From Labilithrix luteola (GTDB lineage: Bacteria > Myxococcota_A > Polyangia > Polyangiales > Polyangiaceae): 9,179 nucleotides of DNA. Below the pieces are notes generated by a model, which searched no databases, was not told the origin of the DNA, and saw nothing but the letters and a program-made list of their open reading frames with translations. The stretch is from contig JAMFST010000191.1 of the NCBI GenBank assembly GCA_026225435.1, forward strand, positions 1 through 9,179. Direction: 5' to 3'. The translations under genes and the position numbers were made by a program. Shown in pieces: positions 1-6,919 of this stretch (positions within the stretch are counted from its first letter, which is position 1; every line of letters begins with the position of its first letter).

Positions 1-2195
1 CCTTCGACCTGCACGTCGATGGGAGAGCTGGCGCCGAAGTTGAGCACCTGCGTGACGATGTCCGCCGACTGGAAGTAGGCGACCGAGCCGGGGAGCTCCT
101 TCTCCACGCTCGCGCGGATCTTCTCCTGGTAGTCGACCGACGGCTTGTGCTTGTCGCCCAGGGCGACGAGGATCTCCGCGTCGGCGCCGTTGGAGTTGTC
201 CGTCTGGATGTAGCCGAGGTTGTAATAGAGCGGCACGCCGATGTTGTCGTTCACCGTCGTCAGCTCGTCGGCGGGGACGATCTGGCGGATGCTCCGCTCC
301 ACCTGATCGACCATCCGCTCGGTCTCCTCGATGCGGGTGCCGGGCGGCGCACGGAAGTGCAGCTTCATGATCCCGGAGTCGACCGAGGGGAAGAAGTCGA
401 GCCCCACCGCGACGACGAGGGCGAGGCTGGTGGTGATGAGCAGCCCGGCGATGGTGAGCACCGTCTTTCGACGGGCGATGACCACCATCAAGAGGTGCGT
501 GTAGCCGTCCTGCAGCTTCTCGAAGGCGCGCTCGCGCTTCTCGTTGAGCCTCTCGCGCCACCCTTTCTTCTCCGCCGCCTTCGGCTCCGGCAGATCGAAG
601 TCGAGCTGCTCTGCGTTCGCCTGGTCGTGGAAGTCGAGGTCCTCCTGCTCCGGCTCCCCCTTGCCGGCGTCCTCGGACATCTCGCTCGTGTCGAACTCCT
701 CCGGCTTCTCCGGCTTCTCGTGCGCGAGCAGCATGTGCGCCATCGTCGGCACCAGCGTTCGCGAGAGCAGGTACGACGCCAGCATGGAGAAGACGACCGC
801 GATGGCCAGCGGGATGAAGAGGTACTTGCTCGGCCCCGTCAGCATGACGACGGGGAAGAAGACGATGCAGATGGTGAGCGTCGCGGCCATGGCCGGCGTC
901 GCGATCTGCCGGGCGCCGTCGAGGATCGCCTTGACGACGTTCTTCCCCATCCCGCGGTTGCGGTTGATGTTCTCCACCTCGACGGTGGCGTCGTCGACGA
1001 GCATGCCGATGGCCAGCGAGAGCCCGCCGAGGGTCATCAAGTTGAGCGTCTGTCCGGTCAGCTTGAGACCGATGACGCCGACCATGATCGACAGCGGGAT
1101 GGAGATGCAGACGATGACCGTGCTCCTCCAGCTGCCGATGAAGACGAGCGTCATGATGGCGACCAGGCCCGCCGAGATGCACGCCTCGCGCAGCACACCG
1201 GTGACGGCGCCGCGGACGAAGATCGACTGGTCGAAGGCGATCTTCAGCTCGAAGCCCGCGGGCGCCGCCGCTTGCAAGGTGGGGAGCATCTCCTTGGCAG
1301 CGTCGACGACCGCCAGGGTGGAGGAGCTCTCCTTCTTCAGGATCGACAGATACGTCGCCCGCTTGCCGTTCACGCGGACGATGTTCGTCTGCGTCGCGTA
1401 GCCGTCGTAGGCGCTGGCGACGTCTCCCAGGTAGACGATCTGCCCGTTCACCTGGCGGATGGGGATGGCGTTGAAGTCGAGCACCTGGGCCGGGCTCGAG
1501 TTCAGGATGACGTCGTAGTCGAGGTTCCCCAGGCGCGCGTCACCGGAGGGCAAGATGACGTTCTGGTTGAGGAGCGTGTTGACCACGTCCTGCGGCGAGA
1601 TCCCCTTCGACGCGCAGCGCGCCGGGTCGATGTCGATCTGCACCTGCCGCTGCTTGCCGCCGAACGGCGCCGGGGTGGACAGACCGGGCACGGTGAAGAG
1701 GCGGATGCGGATGAAGTTCAGGCCGTAGTCGAAGAGCTCGGACTCGGAGGGGCCGTTGCCCGAGACGGTCATCTGCGCCACCTGCACGTTGGTGGCGTTG
1801 AAGCGGAGGATGACCGGCGGCTGGGTCCCCGGCGGCATGGTGCGCGTCGCCGTCAGGGAGCTGGAGGTGATCTGGGCGATGGCGCCGCCGATGTCCGCGT
1901 CCGGCTCGAAGTACACGCGCTCGATGCCGGTGCCGCTCATCATCGTCGATTCGATGTGCGTGATGCCGGACACCGAGGTCGACATGCTGCGCTCGCTGAT
2001 GATGACGATCCGGCGCTCCATGTCCTCGGCGGACAGGCCGGTGTAGTTCCAGACGACGATGACGACCGGGATGTTGACCTCGGGGAAGATGTCGACCGGC
2101 ATGCTGAAGATCGACAGGATCCCCATCAGCAGGATCGTCATGCAGAGGATCGCCACCGTGTACGGGCGATGGAGGGCTAGCCGTACGATCCACAT
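1..2195 (-). CDS. RND-superfamily efflux permease subunit (AcrB/HAE1-like), 3' end outside window
   Basis: Proton-driven inner-membrane pump that normally works with a periplasmic adaptor and an outer-membrane channel to export drugs, lipids or other hydrophobic compounds. About 731 codons are visible of a family length near 1030-1070. The N-terminus MWIVRLALHRPYTVAIL is the classic RND start and is followed by TM1 and the DIFPEVNIPVV motif; this fixes the ATG at 2195. A porter domain follows. TM4 carries GMLVDDATVEVENI, with the adjacent aspartates at residues 401-402 matching the proton-relay pair of AcrB. The second half begins with a TM7-like segment (about residues 565-585) and the DFFPSVDSG motif. 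An unusually long acidic linker lies between TM6 and TM7 (about residues 491-553). Family membership is certain; the substrate cannot be read. The gene is preceded by a 193-base gap after a same-strand gene, so it may have its own promoter. No adaptor gene is seen here and one may lie downstream, beyond position 1. Confidence 0.95.
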   Translation of the reverse strand, partial: MWIVRLALHRPYTVAILCMTILLMGILSIFSMPVDIFPEVNIPVVIVVWNYTGLSAEDMERRIVIISERSMSTSVSGITHIESTMMSGTGIERVYFEPDADIGGAIAQITSSSLTATRTMPPGTQPPVILRFNATNVQVAQMTVSGNGPSESELFDYGLNFIRIRLFTVPGLSTPAPFGGKQRQVQIDIDPARCASKGISPQDVVNTLLNQNVILPSGDARLGNLDYDVILNSSPAQVLDFNAIPIRQVNGQIVYLGDVASAYDGYATQTNIVRVNGKRATYLSILKKESSSTLAVVDAAKEMLPTLQAAAPAGFELKIAFDQSIFVRGAVTGVLREACISAGLVAIMTLVFIGSWRSTVIVCISIPLSIMVGVIGLKLTGQTLNLMTLGGLSLAIGMLVDDATVEVENINRNRGMGKNVVKAILDGARQIATPAMAATLTICIVFFPVVMLTGPSKYLFIPLAIAVVFSMLASYLLSRTLVPTMAHMLLAHEKPEKPEEFDTSEMSEDAGKGEPEQEDLDFHDQANAEQLDFDLPEPKAAEKKGWRERLNEKRERAFEKLQDGYTHLLMVVIARRKTVLTIAGLLITTSLALVVAVGLDFFPSVDSGIMKLHFRAPPGTRIEETERMVDQVERSIRQIVPADELTTVNDNIGVPLYYNLGYIQTDNSNGADAEILVALGDKHKPSVDYQEKIRASVEKELPGSVAYFQSADIVTQVLNFGASSPIDVQVE

Positions 2196-2388
2196 GGAGG
2201 TCCGACCGCTGCTGATGCGAAAGCCGTGCTCGCTCCAGCACAGCCGCTGCAGAGCGCCTCGCGCACACGCACCTGCGCGAGACGACGTCGGATCTTGCTG
2301 CACCGCGACGCGATGTCGCGCTCATGCCTGACACGCTGCACCTGCGCCGCTGCGCGAGTGCCACAGCCTTACGATACGGCGGAGTCGA
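2196..2388. other. Intergenic gap upstream of the RND permease
   Basis: This 193-base stretch separates the stop (TAG, 2391-2389) of the cNMP-fold gene from the ATG of the RND gene, both on the minus strand. I see no convincing gene here and no clear sigma-70 promoter boxes. The only structure noted is a hairpin at 2223-2244. The RND frame stays open upstream of the ATG to a TGA, with a GTG available, but the conserved RND N-terminus argues for the ATG at 2195. Confidence 0.5.
2223..2244 (-). promoter_or_regulatory. Hairpin 28-49 bases upstream of the RND start
   Basis: On the minus strand GCTGTGCT and AGCACGGC pair over 8 bp (one G-U wobble) around a 6-base loop, followed by only three T residues. 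It could be a leader hairpin in the RND mRNA or a weak terminator remnant. The U-tract is too short to call an intrinsic terminator. In DNA this GC-rich, an 8-bp stem is only modest evidence. Confidence 0.3.
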
Positions 2389-3438
2389 CTACGCGGGCTC
2401 GGACGGAGGCGCCGGCGGCAGGTCGGGAAGCGTGGCCCCGTCGGAGGGCGGCTGTTGCGGATCGAGCTCCTCGCGCAGCGCGTCCAGCGACGGAGCGGCG
2501 AGGAGCACCGGATCGCGGTTGGCCGAATCGTCCGGCGGCGGCGCCACCAGATCGGTCAGCTCGAGGGCGATCGTCGCCAGGAAGGCGAGGAAATCGAGCC
2601 CCATGTCGGTGTGCTCCTCGAACGCGTCGATGAGCAGATCGACCCGCAGGCGCAGCGCCTCCACCGGCGTCCTGGCGACCAGATCGTACCAGCGCGGCAC
2701 CCCGGCGAGCGCCTCCAGCCCACCGAGCGCGCCCGGCCGATCGCGCCGCGAGCACTGCCCGTCGTCCTTGCGCGCCTCGACCACCCCGCGCAGCACCACC
2801 AGCAGCTCGTCGCCGCGATCACCTACGTGCCAGATGGTCTCGTCGGCGGAGAAGTCGGCCGGCTCCAGCTGCCGCGCGATGCTCGCCAGCGCGTCGATGC
2901 TGATGCGGTCGAGCGGGAGGATCTTCCGCAGGAAGAAGAGCCGCTCGACGATGTTCAGGTGTCCGGGCGGCGGCTCCTCGACCTCCTCGAGCGACGAGCC
3001 CCGCACGGCGAAGTCGACCCGCGTCGACGAGGTGCTCACCAGCCCCTGCGCCACCTGCTGGATGGCGTGCAGGAGCAGCCGCGGATAGTCGTCGAAGAGA
3101 TCGCCCAGGCGCCGCCCGTCGATCTCCACCGCGCGCACGCGGGTGATGGCGGTCGTCTCGTAGTCCACCGCCGACTGCGCCAGCACCGGGAACAGACCGA
3201 TGGCGATGGGCGCGCTGTCGACCCGCTGCCGCTCGCCGTTCTTGCTCACCGCGACCTGCCCGTGGGTCAGGATCTGGATGCGATCGAGCACCTCGTTGGC
3301 CGCGTGCAGCGGCGCGCCGGCGCGGAACTGCCGGTCACTGGTGTAGCGGGCGATGAGGTTGAGATCCTTGATCGGCAACAGGCCGAACACCGGCAAGGCG
3401 CGCAGCGACAGCAAGCGCTCGGTGCTGACCGGCCTCAC
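2389..3438 (-). CDS. Protein with two cyclic-nucleotide-binding-like domains, coupled to the transporter gene
   Basis: A 349-residue soluble protein. Residues about 12-130 and 165-295 each look like a CRP/cNMP-binding beta-barrel fold: LRALPVFGLLPIKDLNLIA then a glycine-rich barrel, and FFLRKILPLDRISIDALASIA then HVGDRGDELLVVLRGVVEAR. No helix-turn-helix follows, so it is not a CRP-type transcription factor. The phosphate-binding cassette is not canonical: the second domain has GALGGLEALAG where a GE..L.....R signature is expected, so ligand binding may be lost. The C-terminal ~50 residues are proline-rich and probably disordered. The start is GTG at 3438, overlapping the TGA of the upstream transporter gene by four bases (GTGA), which indicates translational coupling. 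In related Npt-like proteins, cNMP-binding and HEAT modules are fused to the transporter. I infer this is a regulatory or structural partner of that protein. Confidence 0.85.
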   Translation of the reverse strand: MRPVSTERLLSLRALPVFGLLPIKDLNLIARYTSDRQFRAGAPLHAANEVLDRIQILTHGQVAVSKNGERQRVDSAPIAIGLFPVLAQSAVDYETTAITRVRAVEIDGRRLGDLFDDYPRLLLHAIQQVAQGLVSTSSTRVDFAVRGSSLEEVEEPPPGHLNIVERLFFLRKILPLDRISIDALASIARQLEPADFSADETIWHVGDRGDELLVVLRGVVEARKDDGQCSRRDRPGALGGLEALAGVPRWYDLVARTPVEALRLRVDLLIDAFEEHTDMGLDFLAFLATIALELTDLVAPPPDDSANRDPVLLAAPSLDALREELDPQQPPSDGATLPDLPPAPPSEPA

Positions 3439-6308
3439 GTCGCCGCCCGCAGCGAGCGCCGCACCTGCCCGACGAGATCGGTCATCGAGTCACCGGTCGG
3501 CAGCTTGAGGTTCATGACTTCGGGGCGCAGGCCGGAGAGCCCGAGCTCGCCGACATGGTACGCGGCGATGGCTCGCGCGGTGCTGCTCGGCGCCTCGAGG
3601 ATCTTGCGCAAGGTGCCAGGATAGTCGACGACGCGCGGAGGGGGCGGATCCTGCAGCAGCTGGAGCACCCGCTCGCGGTGCTTGGTGAGCACGTTCTCCA
3701 GCAGCTCCTGGCTGTTGGCGCGCAGGGCCGGGCTGTTGCCTCGCAGCCCACGCAGGAGCAGCGCGTAGTCCTCGCGCGGGTCGAGCAGACCGAGGACGAG
3801 GAAGACGTTCTCCTGCACGGTGTACATCCGCTCGCCGATGAACGAGCGCAGCAGATCGTGCGCCGCCGTCGCCCGGCGCGAATCCTCGCGCGCCCCGGCG
3901 TCGAGCTGCGCGGCGATGTCCCGCATGGTGTGCGAGCCGTCGAGGTAGCGGACGAGCAGCTGCTCGAGGATCCCCTGATCGAGCGCCGGCGGTTGATCGT
4001 GCGGATCGGCGGTGCTCATCAGGGTGCGCAGCGCGCGGAGGATGCGCGTGCGCATCATCATGTCCTCCTCGACCGCCAGACGATCGACGAGCACGGGCGC
4101 CGCCAGCGCCGAGCCGGAGGCGGCGATGGCGGCCGGAAGCTGGCGCCGCACCGCGAAGGGCCAGCGCGCGTCGCCCATGTAGACCGAGAGCTGGCGACAG
4201 GCATCGTCCCCCAGCTCGCCCATCGCCTGGTGCACGTCGTCGCGCACGTCGGCCTTGGCGAGCAGGCCAACCAGGATGCCGATCAGCTCCGGCTCGTGCA
4301 GCTTGGCGATGGCGTGAGCCACCCCGGCGCGAACGCGCGCGTCGTCGTCGCTGGCCAGCTGGCGGAGGATGGGGACGAAGCGGGTCGAGGGGTGCCAGGC
4401 CATCGCGTCGACCAGCGCCACCCGCCCCGCCGTGTCCCCACGCGAGATGGCGCGATCGAGCGCGCGCTGCGCCTCCTCGGGCGGCGTGTCGCCATGCGCC
4501 ACCAGCCCGACCAGCGCCGTCGTGCGCACCTCCACGTCCGGATCGTCGAGGTACGTGCGCAGCGGATCGCAGTCGTGCACCAGCTCGATCGTCTGCCGGA
4601 GCGCCGCGGCGCGGACCTGCGGGGCGCCGGAGATCACCAGCCGGGCGAGGATCGGCTTGATGGCCTCGTGGCGCATCTCCACCATCCAGGGCATCGCCTT
4701 GAGCACCACCTCGGTCGACGGGTGGAAGAGGATGACGTCCGGCACCAGCTGCAGCTTGCCGACGTCGCGCAAGAGGTCGAGCGAGGCGACCACCTCGGCC
4801 TCGTTCGGGCTGTTGAGCGCCGTGAGCAGCGTCTCGAGCGCGTCGAGGTCGAGCGCCGAGCGCTGGCTCGAGCCGAGGAGCCCGTCGCGCAGGTTCGTGC
4901 GGAAGAGATCGAGGTAGCCGGCCTTCACCCGCGCGTTCAGCACGACCCAGACGACCGAGACGACGACGATGGAGATGCGGACGGCGTGTGCCTGCAGCCC
5001 GAGCGCGGTGATCCCGAGGATGCACACCGACGCCAGCGCCTGCCCGACCCGCTGCCCGAAGAGATCGATCAGCACCTTGGCGCCGCGGCGCACGCTGTCG
5101 CTGAGCGGCAGCTCGAGCAGCTCGGTGGCGGTGCGCAGCAGCGACGGACGCAGAGCGCTGTCGACCCCCTTGTAGAGGAGCGGCAACCAGATCCACACCG
5201 CGATCCCCGGCGATCCGCCGGCGAAGGCGATGAGCACGAAGAGCACCGGCATCACCTGCAGCGCGCGCGGCGGACCGAGCAGGCGGAGCAAGCTCCCCGC
5301 GAGGAACAGCTGCACCAGGAGCGCCGCCACGTTGAAGACGAACGCGGTGGTCGCGAAGTACGCCCCGAGCTCCTCCGGCGCGTGGTGCGATGCCGCATAC
5401 GACTTGAAGAGGAAGTCGATCAGCGTGGCCGCGAGGTTCGACAGGAGCGCGCCGGCGAGGATCTTCTGCACGTGGCGAGTGCGCAGCGCCTCGCCGACGT
5501 CGGCCATCACCGAGGTGGCCGCCGGCTCCTCTTCGTCGGCGTCGGCGTCGACCTTGGCGCGGGCGACCAGGCGGGCGAACACCAGCGTCGGACCGAGCGC
5601 GGTGATGACCAGCACGCCGGCGGCGACCACGAGCAGCAGCTGCGCCGGCGCGAAGTAGGCGACGCCGCGCGCGAAGGCAGCTCCGAAGATGGCCCCGGCG
5701 ATCGCCCCGGCGCCGACGAACGGATAGATCCGCTTGGCGCGCCCGACGTCGATGACCCGCGCGAGCAGGTACCAGAACGTCAGCACCGCCCAGGAGCCGA
5801 AGATGCCGCTCCACAGGTAGAGCGCATAGAACACGAGGTTGGTACGGAAGCTCGTCAGCGCGAAGAAGCCGACGTCGATGCCCGCGGCGAAGAGCAGCAC
5901 CACCGGCAAGGTGACCGGCTTCTTCCCGCCGCGCGGCCGGTTGCCCGTGGCGCGGACCATCAGCGCGCTCGACGCGGCGATGCCGAGGTACACCCACGGC
6001 AGGCGCGCCGCCGGCAGGTGCGCGAGGAAGAGCGCGTCGCGCGCCGTCTCCGTCAGCGTGTGCGCGGTGAGGATGCCGAAGAGGCAGAGGAAGGCGGAGA
6101 TCGCCAGCCGTCGCTCGGGCCGCTGGATGTCCGGCATGAGCCGCGTGGGGAGCGAGACGCGCTCGACCGGCTTGCTCGTCCCCTGCCCCGGTCCGAGGTT
6201 CGGCGCCGGGCGAAGGGAGGCCGAGACCCGCAACGGCCGCACCGATGGACGCCCCGAGGCAGCCGGGCGTGCAGAGCCGTCCGATCCGGGCGCGGGCGCG
6301 TCAGTCAA
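3435..6308 (-). CDS. Npt1/Npt2-like (ATP/ADP-translocase/MFS-type) membrane protein with C-terminal HEAT repeats
   Basis: A 957-residue protein in three parts. Residues 1-60 are rich in Pro, Ala, Arg and Ser and probably disordered and cytoplasmic. Residues about 65-460 contain roughly ten to twelve hydrophobic segments, with features of the bacterial nucleotide-transporter-like group: ETARDALFLAHLPAARLPWVYL after TM1, FWYLLARVIDVGRAKRIYPFVGAG, and LYKGVDSALRPSLLRTATELL. Residues about 480-930 are helical HEAT/Armadillo-like repeats, for example DPDVEVRTTALVGLVAHGD and DDDARVRAGVAHAIAKLHEP. Classical Npt proteins of Rickettsia and Chlamydia exchange ATP/ADP; free-living homologues with HEAT fusions have no established substrate, so nucleotide transport is not claimed. 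The start is TTG at 6308 with GAGAGG five bases upstream. An in-frame TGA lies three codons before it, so no earlier start exists; a GTG at codon 22 (about 6243-6245) is an alternative. The gene is first in a coupled pair and divergent from the gene at 6414. Confidence 0.88.
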   Translation of the reverse strand: MTDAPAPGSDGSARPAASGRPSVRPLRVSASLRPAPNLGPGQGTSKPVERVSLPTRLMPDIQRPERRLAISAFLCLFGILTAHTLTETARDALFLAHLPAARLPWVYLGIAASSALMVRATGNRPRGGKKPVTLPVVLLFAAGIDVGFFALTSFRTNLVFYALYLWSGIFGSWAVLTFWYLLARVIDVGRAKRIYPFVGAGAIAGAIFGAAFARGVAYFAPAQLLLVVAAGVLVITALGPTLVFARLVARAKVDADADEEEPAATSVMADVGEALRTRHVQKILAGALLSNLAATLIDFLFKSYAASHHAPEELGAYFATTAFVFNVAALLVQLFLAGSLLRLLGPPRALQVMPVLFVLIAFAGGSPGIAVWIWLPLLYKGVDSALRPSLLRTATELLELPLSDSVRRGAKVLIDLFGQRVGQALASVCILGITALGLQAHAVRISIVVVSVVWVVLNARVKAGYLDLFRTNLRDGLLGSSQRSALDLDALETLLTALNSPNEAEVVASLDLLRDVGKLQLVPDVILFHPSTEVVLKAMPWMVEMRHEAIKPILARLVISGAPQVRAAALRQTIELVHDCDPLRTYLDDPDVEVRTTALVGLVAHGDTPPEEAQRALDRAISRGDTAGRVALVDAMAWHPSTRFVPILRQLASDDDARVRAGVAHAIAKLHEPELIGILVGLLAKADVRDDVHQAMGELGDDACRQLSVYMGDARWPFAVRRQLPAAIAASGSALAAPVLVDRLAVEEDMMMRTRILRALRTLMSTADPHDQPPALDQGILEQLLVRYLDGSHTMRDIAAQLDAGAREDSRRATAAHDLLRSFIGERMYTVQENVFLVLGLLDPREDYALLLRGLRGNSPALRANSQELLENVLTKHRERVLQLLQDPPPPRVVDYPGTLRKILEAPSSTARAIAAYHVGELGLSGLRPEVMNLKLPTGDSMTDLVGQVRRSLRAAT

Positions 6309-6413
6309 CGGGGCCTCTCACGACGAATCACCTTCAAGCTTCGTACCATGGAGCCGTACGAGGCTTCGTACCATTGAGGCGGTACGGCGCGTGCTCTGCG
6401 AAGTCGTACTCTC
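6309..6413. promoter_or_regulatory. Divergent promoter region between the transporter gene and the small membrane protein gene
   Basis: This 105-base region must contain the 5' signals of the minus-strand transporter gene (TTG, 6308) and the plus-strand gene (ATG, 6414). It holds the GAGAGG ribosome-binding site of the transporter and a tandem palindromic repeat at 6338-6390. I could not pick out convincing -35/-10 boxes for either direction. No Shine-Dalgarno sequence is evident just before the ATG at 6414. Confidence 0.55.
6338..6390. repeat. Two tandem imperfect palindromes with 25-base period, candidate operator
   Basis: GCTTCGTACCAT occurs at 6338-6349 and again at 6363-6374, exactly 25 bases apart. 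Each copy begins an inverted repeat. In the first, GCTTCGTAC (6338-6346) faces GTACGAGGC (6356-6364), one mismatch in nine. In the second, GCTTCGTACC (6363-6372) faces GGTACGGCGC (6381-6390), two mismatches in ten. A further CGTAC half-site lies at 6404-6408. Tandem dyads between divergent genes are typical of a repressor or activator binding region. The regulator is unknown, and no DNA-binding protein is encoded in the window. Confidence 0.6.
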
Positions 6414-6827
6414 ATGAACACGCCCAGCCTTTCCTCGACGTCCGCGCAGCTTCTCTCCGCCCTCGCGGTCACTCCCGACGACGAAGGCGCGTCGTCCCGG
6501 TCTTTCTTGGATGCGCCCCGCCGTGAGGCATCGCGCGACAAGGCTGCCACGATCGCCACGGAGGCCGGCGCCTCGGCGCTTCAGGTAAGGGTCAGCCGCA
6601 ACCGCGCCGAGGACCTCTACCTGGCCGTCCGCCGGCGCCCGGAGCTGGCCGCCGGAGCCGTCGCCGCCGTCGCGCTCGCGGCCGGCACGCTCCTCTGGAG
6701 CCAGTACGGTCGCGGTCTCCTCGCCGTCGGCTCCGGATACGCCGTCGAGCGCTTCTTCGGCCGCGGGCTGAAGCGCCGGGCGCTGCGCCTGGTCTCCCGG
6801 GTCGGCCGCGTCACCCGCCGTCGCTGA
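6414..6827 (+). CDS. Small single-pass membrane protein of unknown function
   Basis: A 137-residue protein that I do not recognise. Residues 1-55 are polar and Ser/Ala/Thr-rich. Residues about 75-97 form a hydrophobic segment (ELAAGAVAAVALAAGTLLW) consistent with one transmembrane helix. The last ~35 residues are strongly basic, ending in RVGRVTRRR, which by the positive-inside rule suggests a cytoplasmic C-terminus. A similar layout (polar N-terminus, one Ala/Gly helix, basic tail) is seen in small inner-membrane stress proteins of the YqjD/ElaB type, but no sequence similarity is claimed. The frame is supported by start and stop codons and a sensible hydropathy pattern. It diverges from the transporter gene and lies 92 bases before the lipoprotein gene on the same strand. 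Confidence 0.65.
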   Translation: MNTPSLSSTSAQLLSALAVTPDDEGASSRSFLDAPRREASRDKAATIATEAGASALQVRVSRNRAEDLYLAVRRRPELAAGAVAAVALAAGTLLWSQYGRGLLAVGSGYAVERFFGRGLKRRALRLVSRVGRVTRRR

Positions 6828-6895
6828 GGGCGCGGGAACTTTACCGGAGGGAGCGTCGCCGCGGACGAAACTCCCGCTTGGAGGACGGCCACCAC

Positions 6896-6913
6896 CCGCG
6901 CCACTATGCGCGG
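6896..6913 (+). promoter_or_regulatory. Perfect GC hairpin in the ribosome-binding region of the lipoprotein gene
   Basis: CCGCGC (6896-6901), loop CACTAT, GCGCGG (6908-6913) form a perfect 6-bp all-GC stem ending six bases before the ATG at 6920. No Shine-Dalgarno sequence lies at normal spacing; the nearest GGAGG is at 6880-6884. A five-codon reading frame (ATG at 6906, TGA at 6921-6923) starts inside the hairpin and overlaps the lipoprotein ATG. The arrangement could limit or couple initiation. This is inference from structure only. Confidence 0.35.
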
Positions 6914-6919
6914 CATCCC

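Noticed and set aside
147..2180. Plus-strand open frame of 677 codons antisense to the RND gene
   Set aside because: The opposite strand encodes an unmistakable RND permease; this frame gives a charged repetitive chain with no family features.
2223..2244. Rho-independent terminator between the cNMP-fold gene and the RND gene
   Set aside because: The stem is acceptable, but only three T residues follow and it lies about 150 bases after the stop and close to the next start. It is kept only as a possible regulatory hairpin.
2389..3438. CRP/FNR-family transcription regulator controlling the tandem operator at 6338-6390
   Set aside because: The protein has cNMP-like folds but no helix-turn-helix, and its C-terminus is a proline-rich tail, so it is unlikely to bind DNA.
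3490..5997. Minus-strand open frame of 835 codons in another frame of the transporter gene
   Set aside because: Arg/Ala/Gly-rich out-of-frame product overlapping the transporter gene on the same strand, with no hydrophobic or domain pattern.
3555..6377. Long plus-strand open frame of 940 codons antisense to the transporter gene
   Set aside because: Its product is a low-complexity Arg/Glu/Asp/His-rich chain with no domain, typical of the mirror frame of a GC-rich gene. The minus-strand frame has transmembrane helices and HEAT repeats.
6849..6875. Terminator-like inverted repeat (GGGAG ... CTCCC) after the small membrane protein gene
   Set aside because: Only five-base arms separated by a 17-base loop and no T-tract; expected by chance in this composition.
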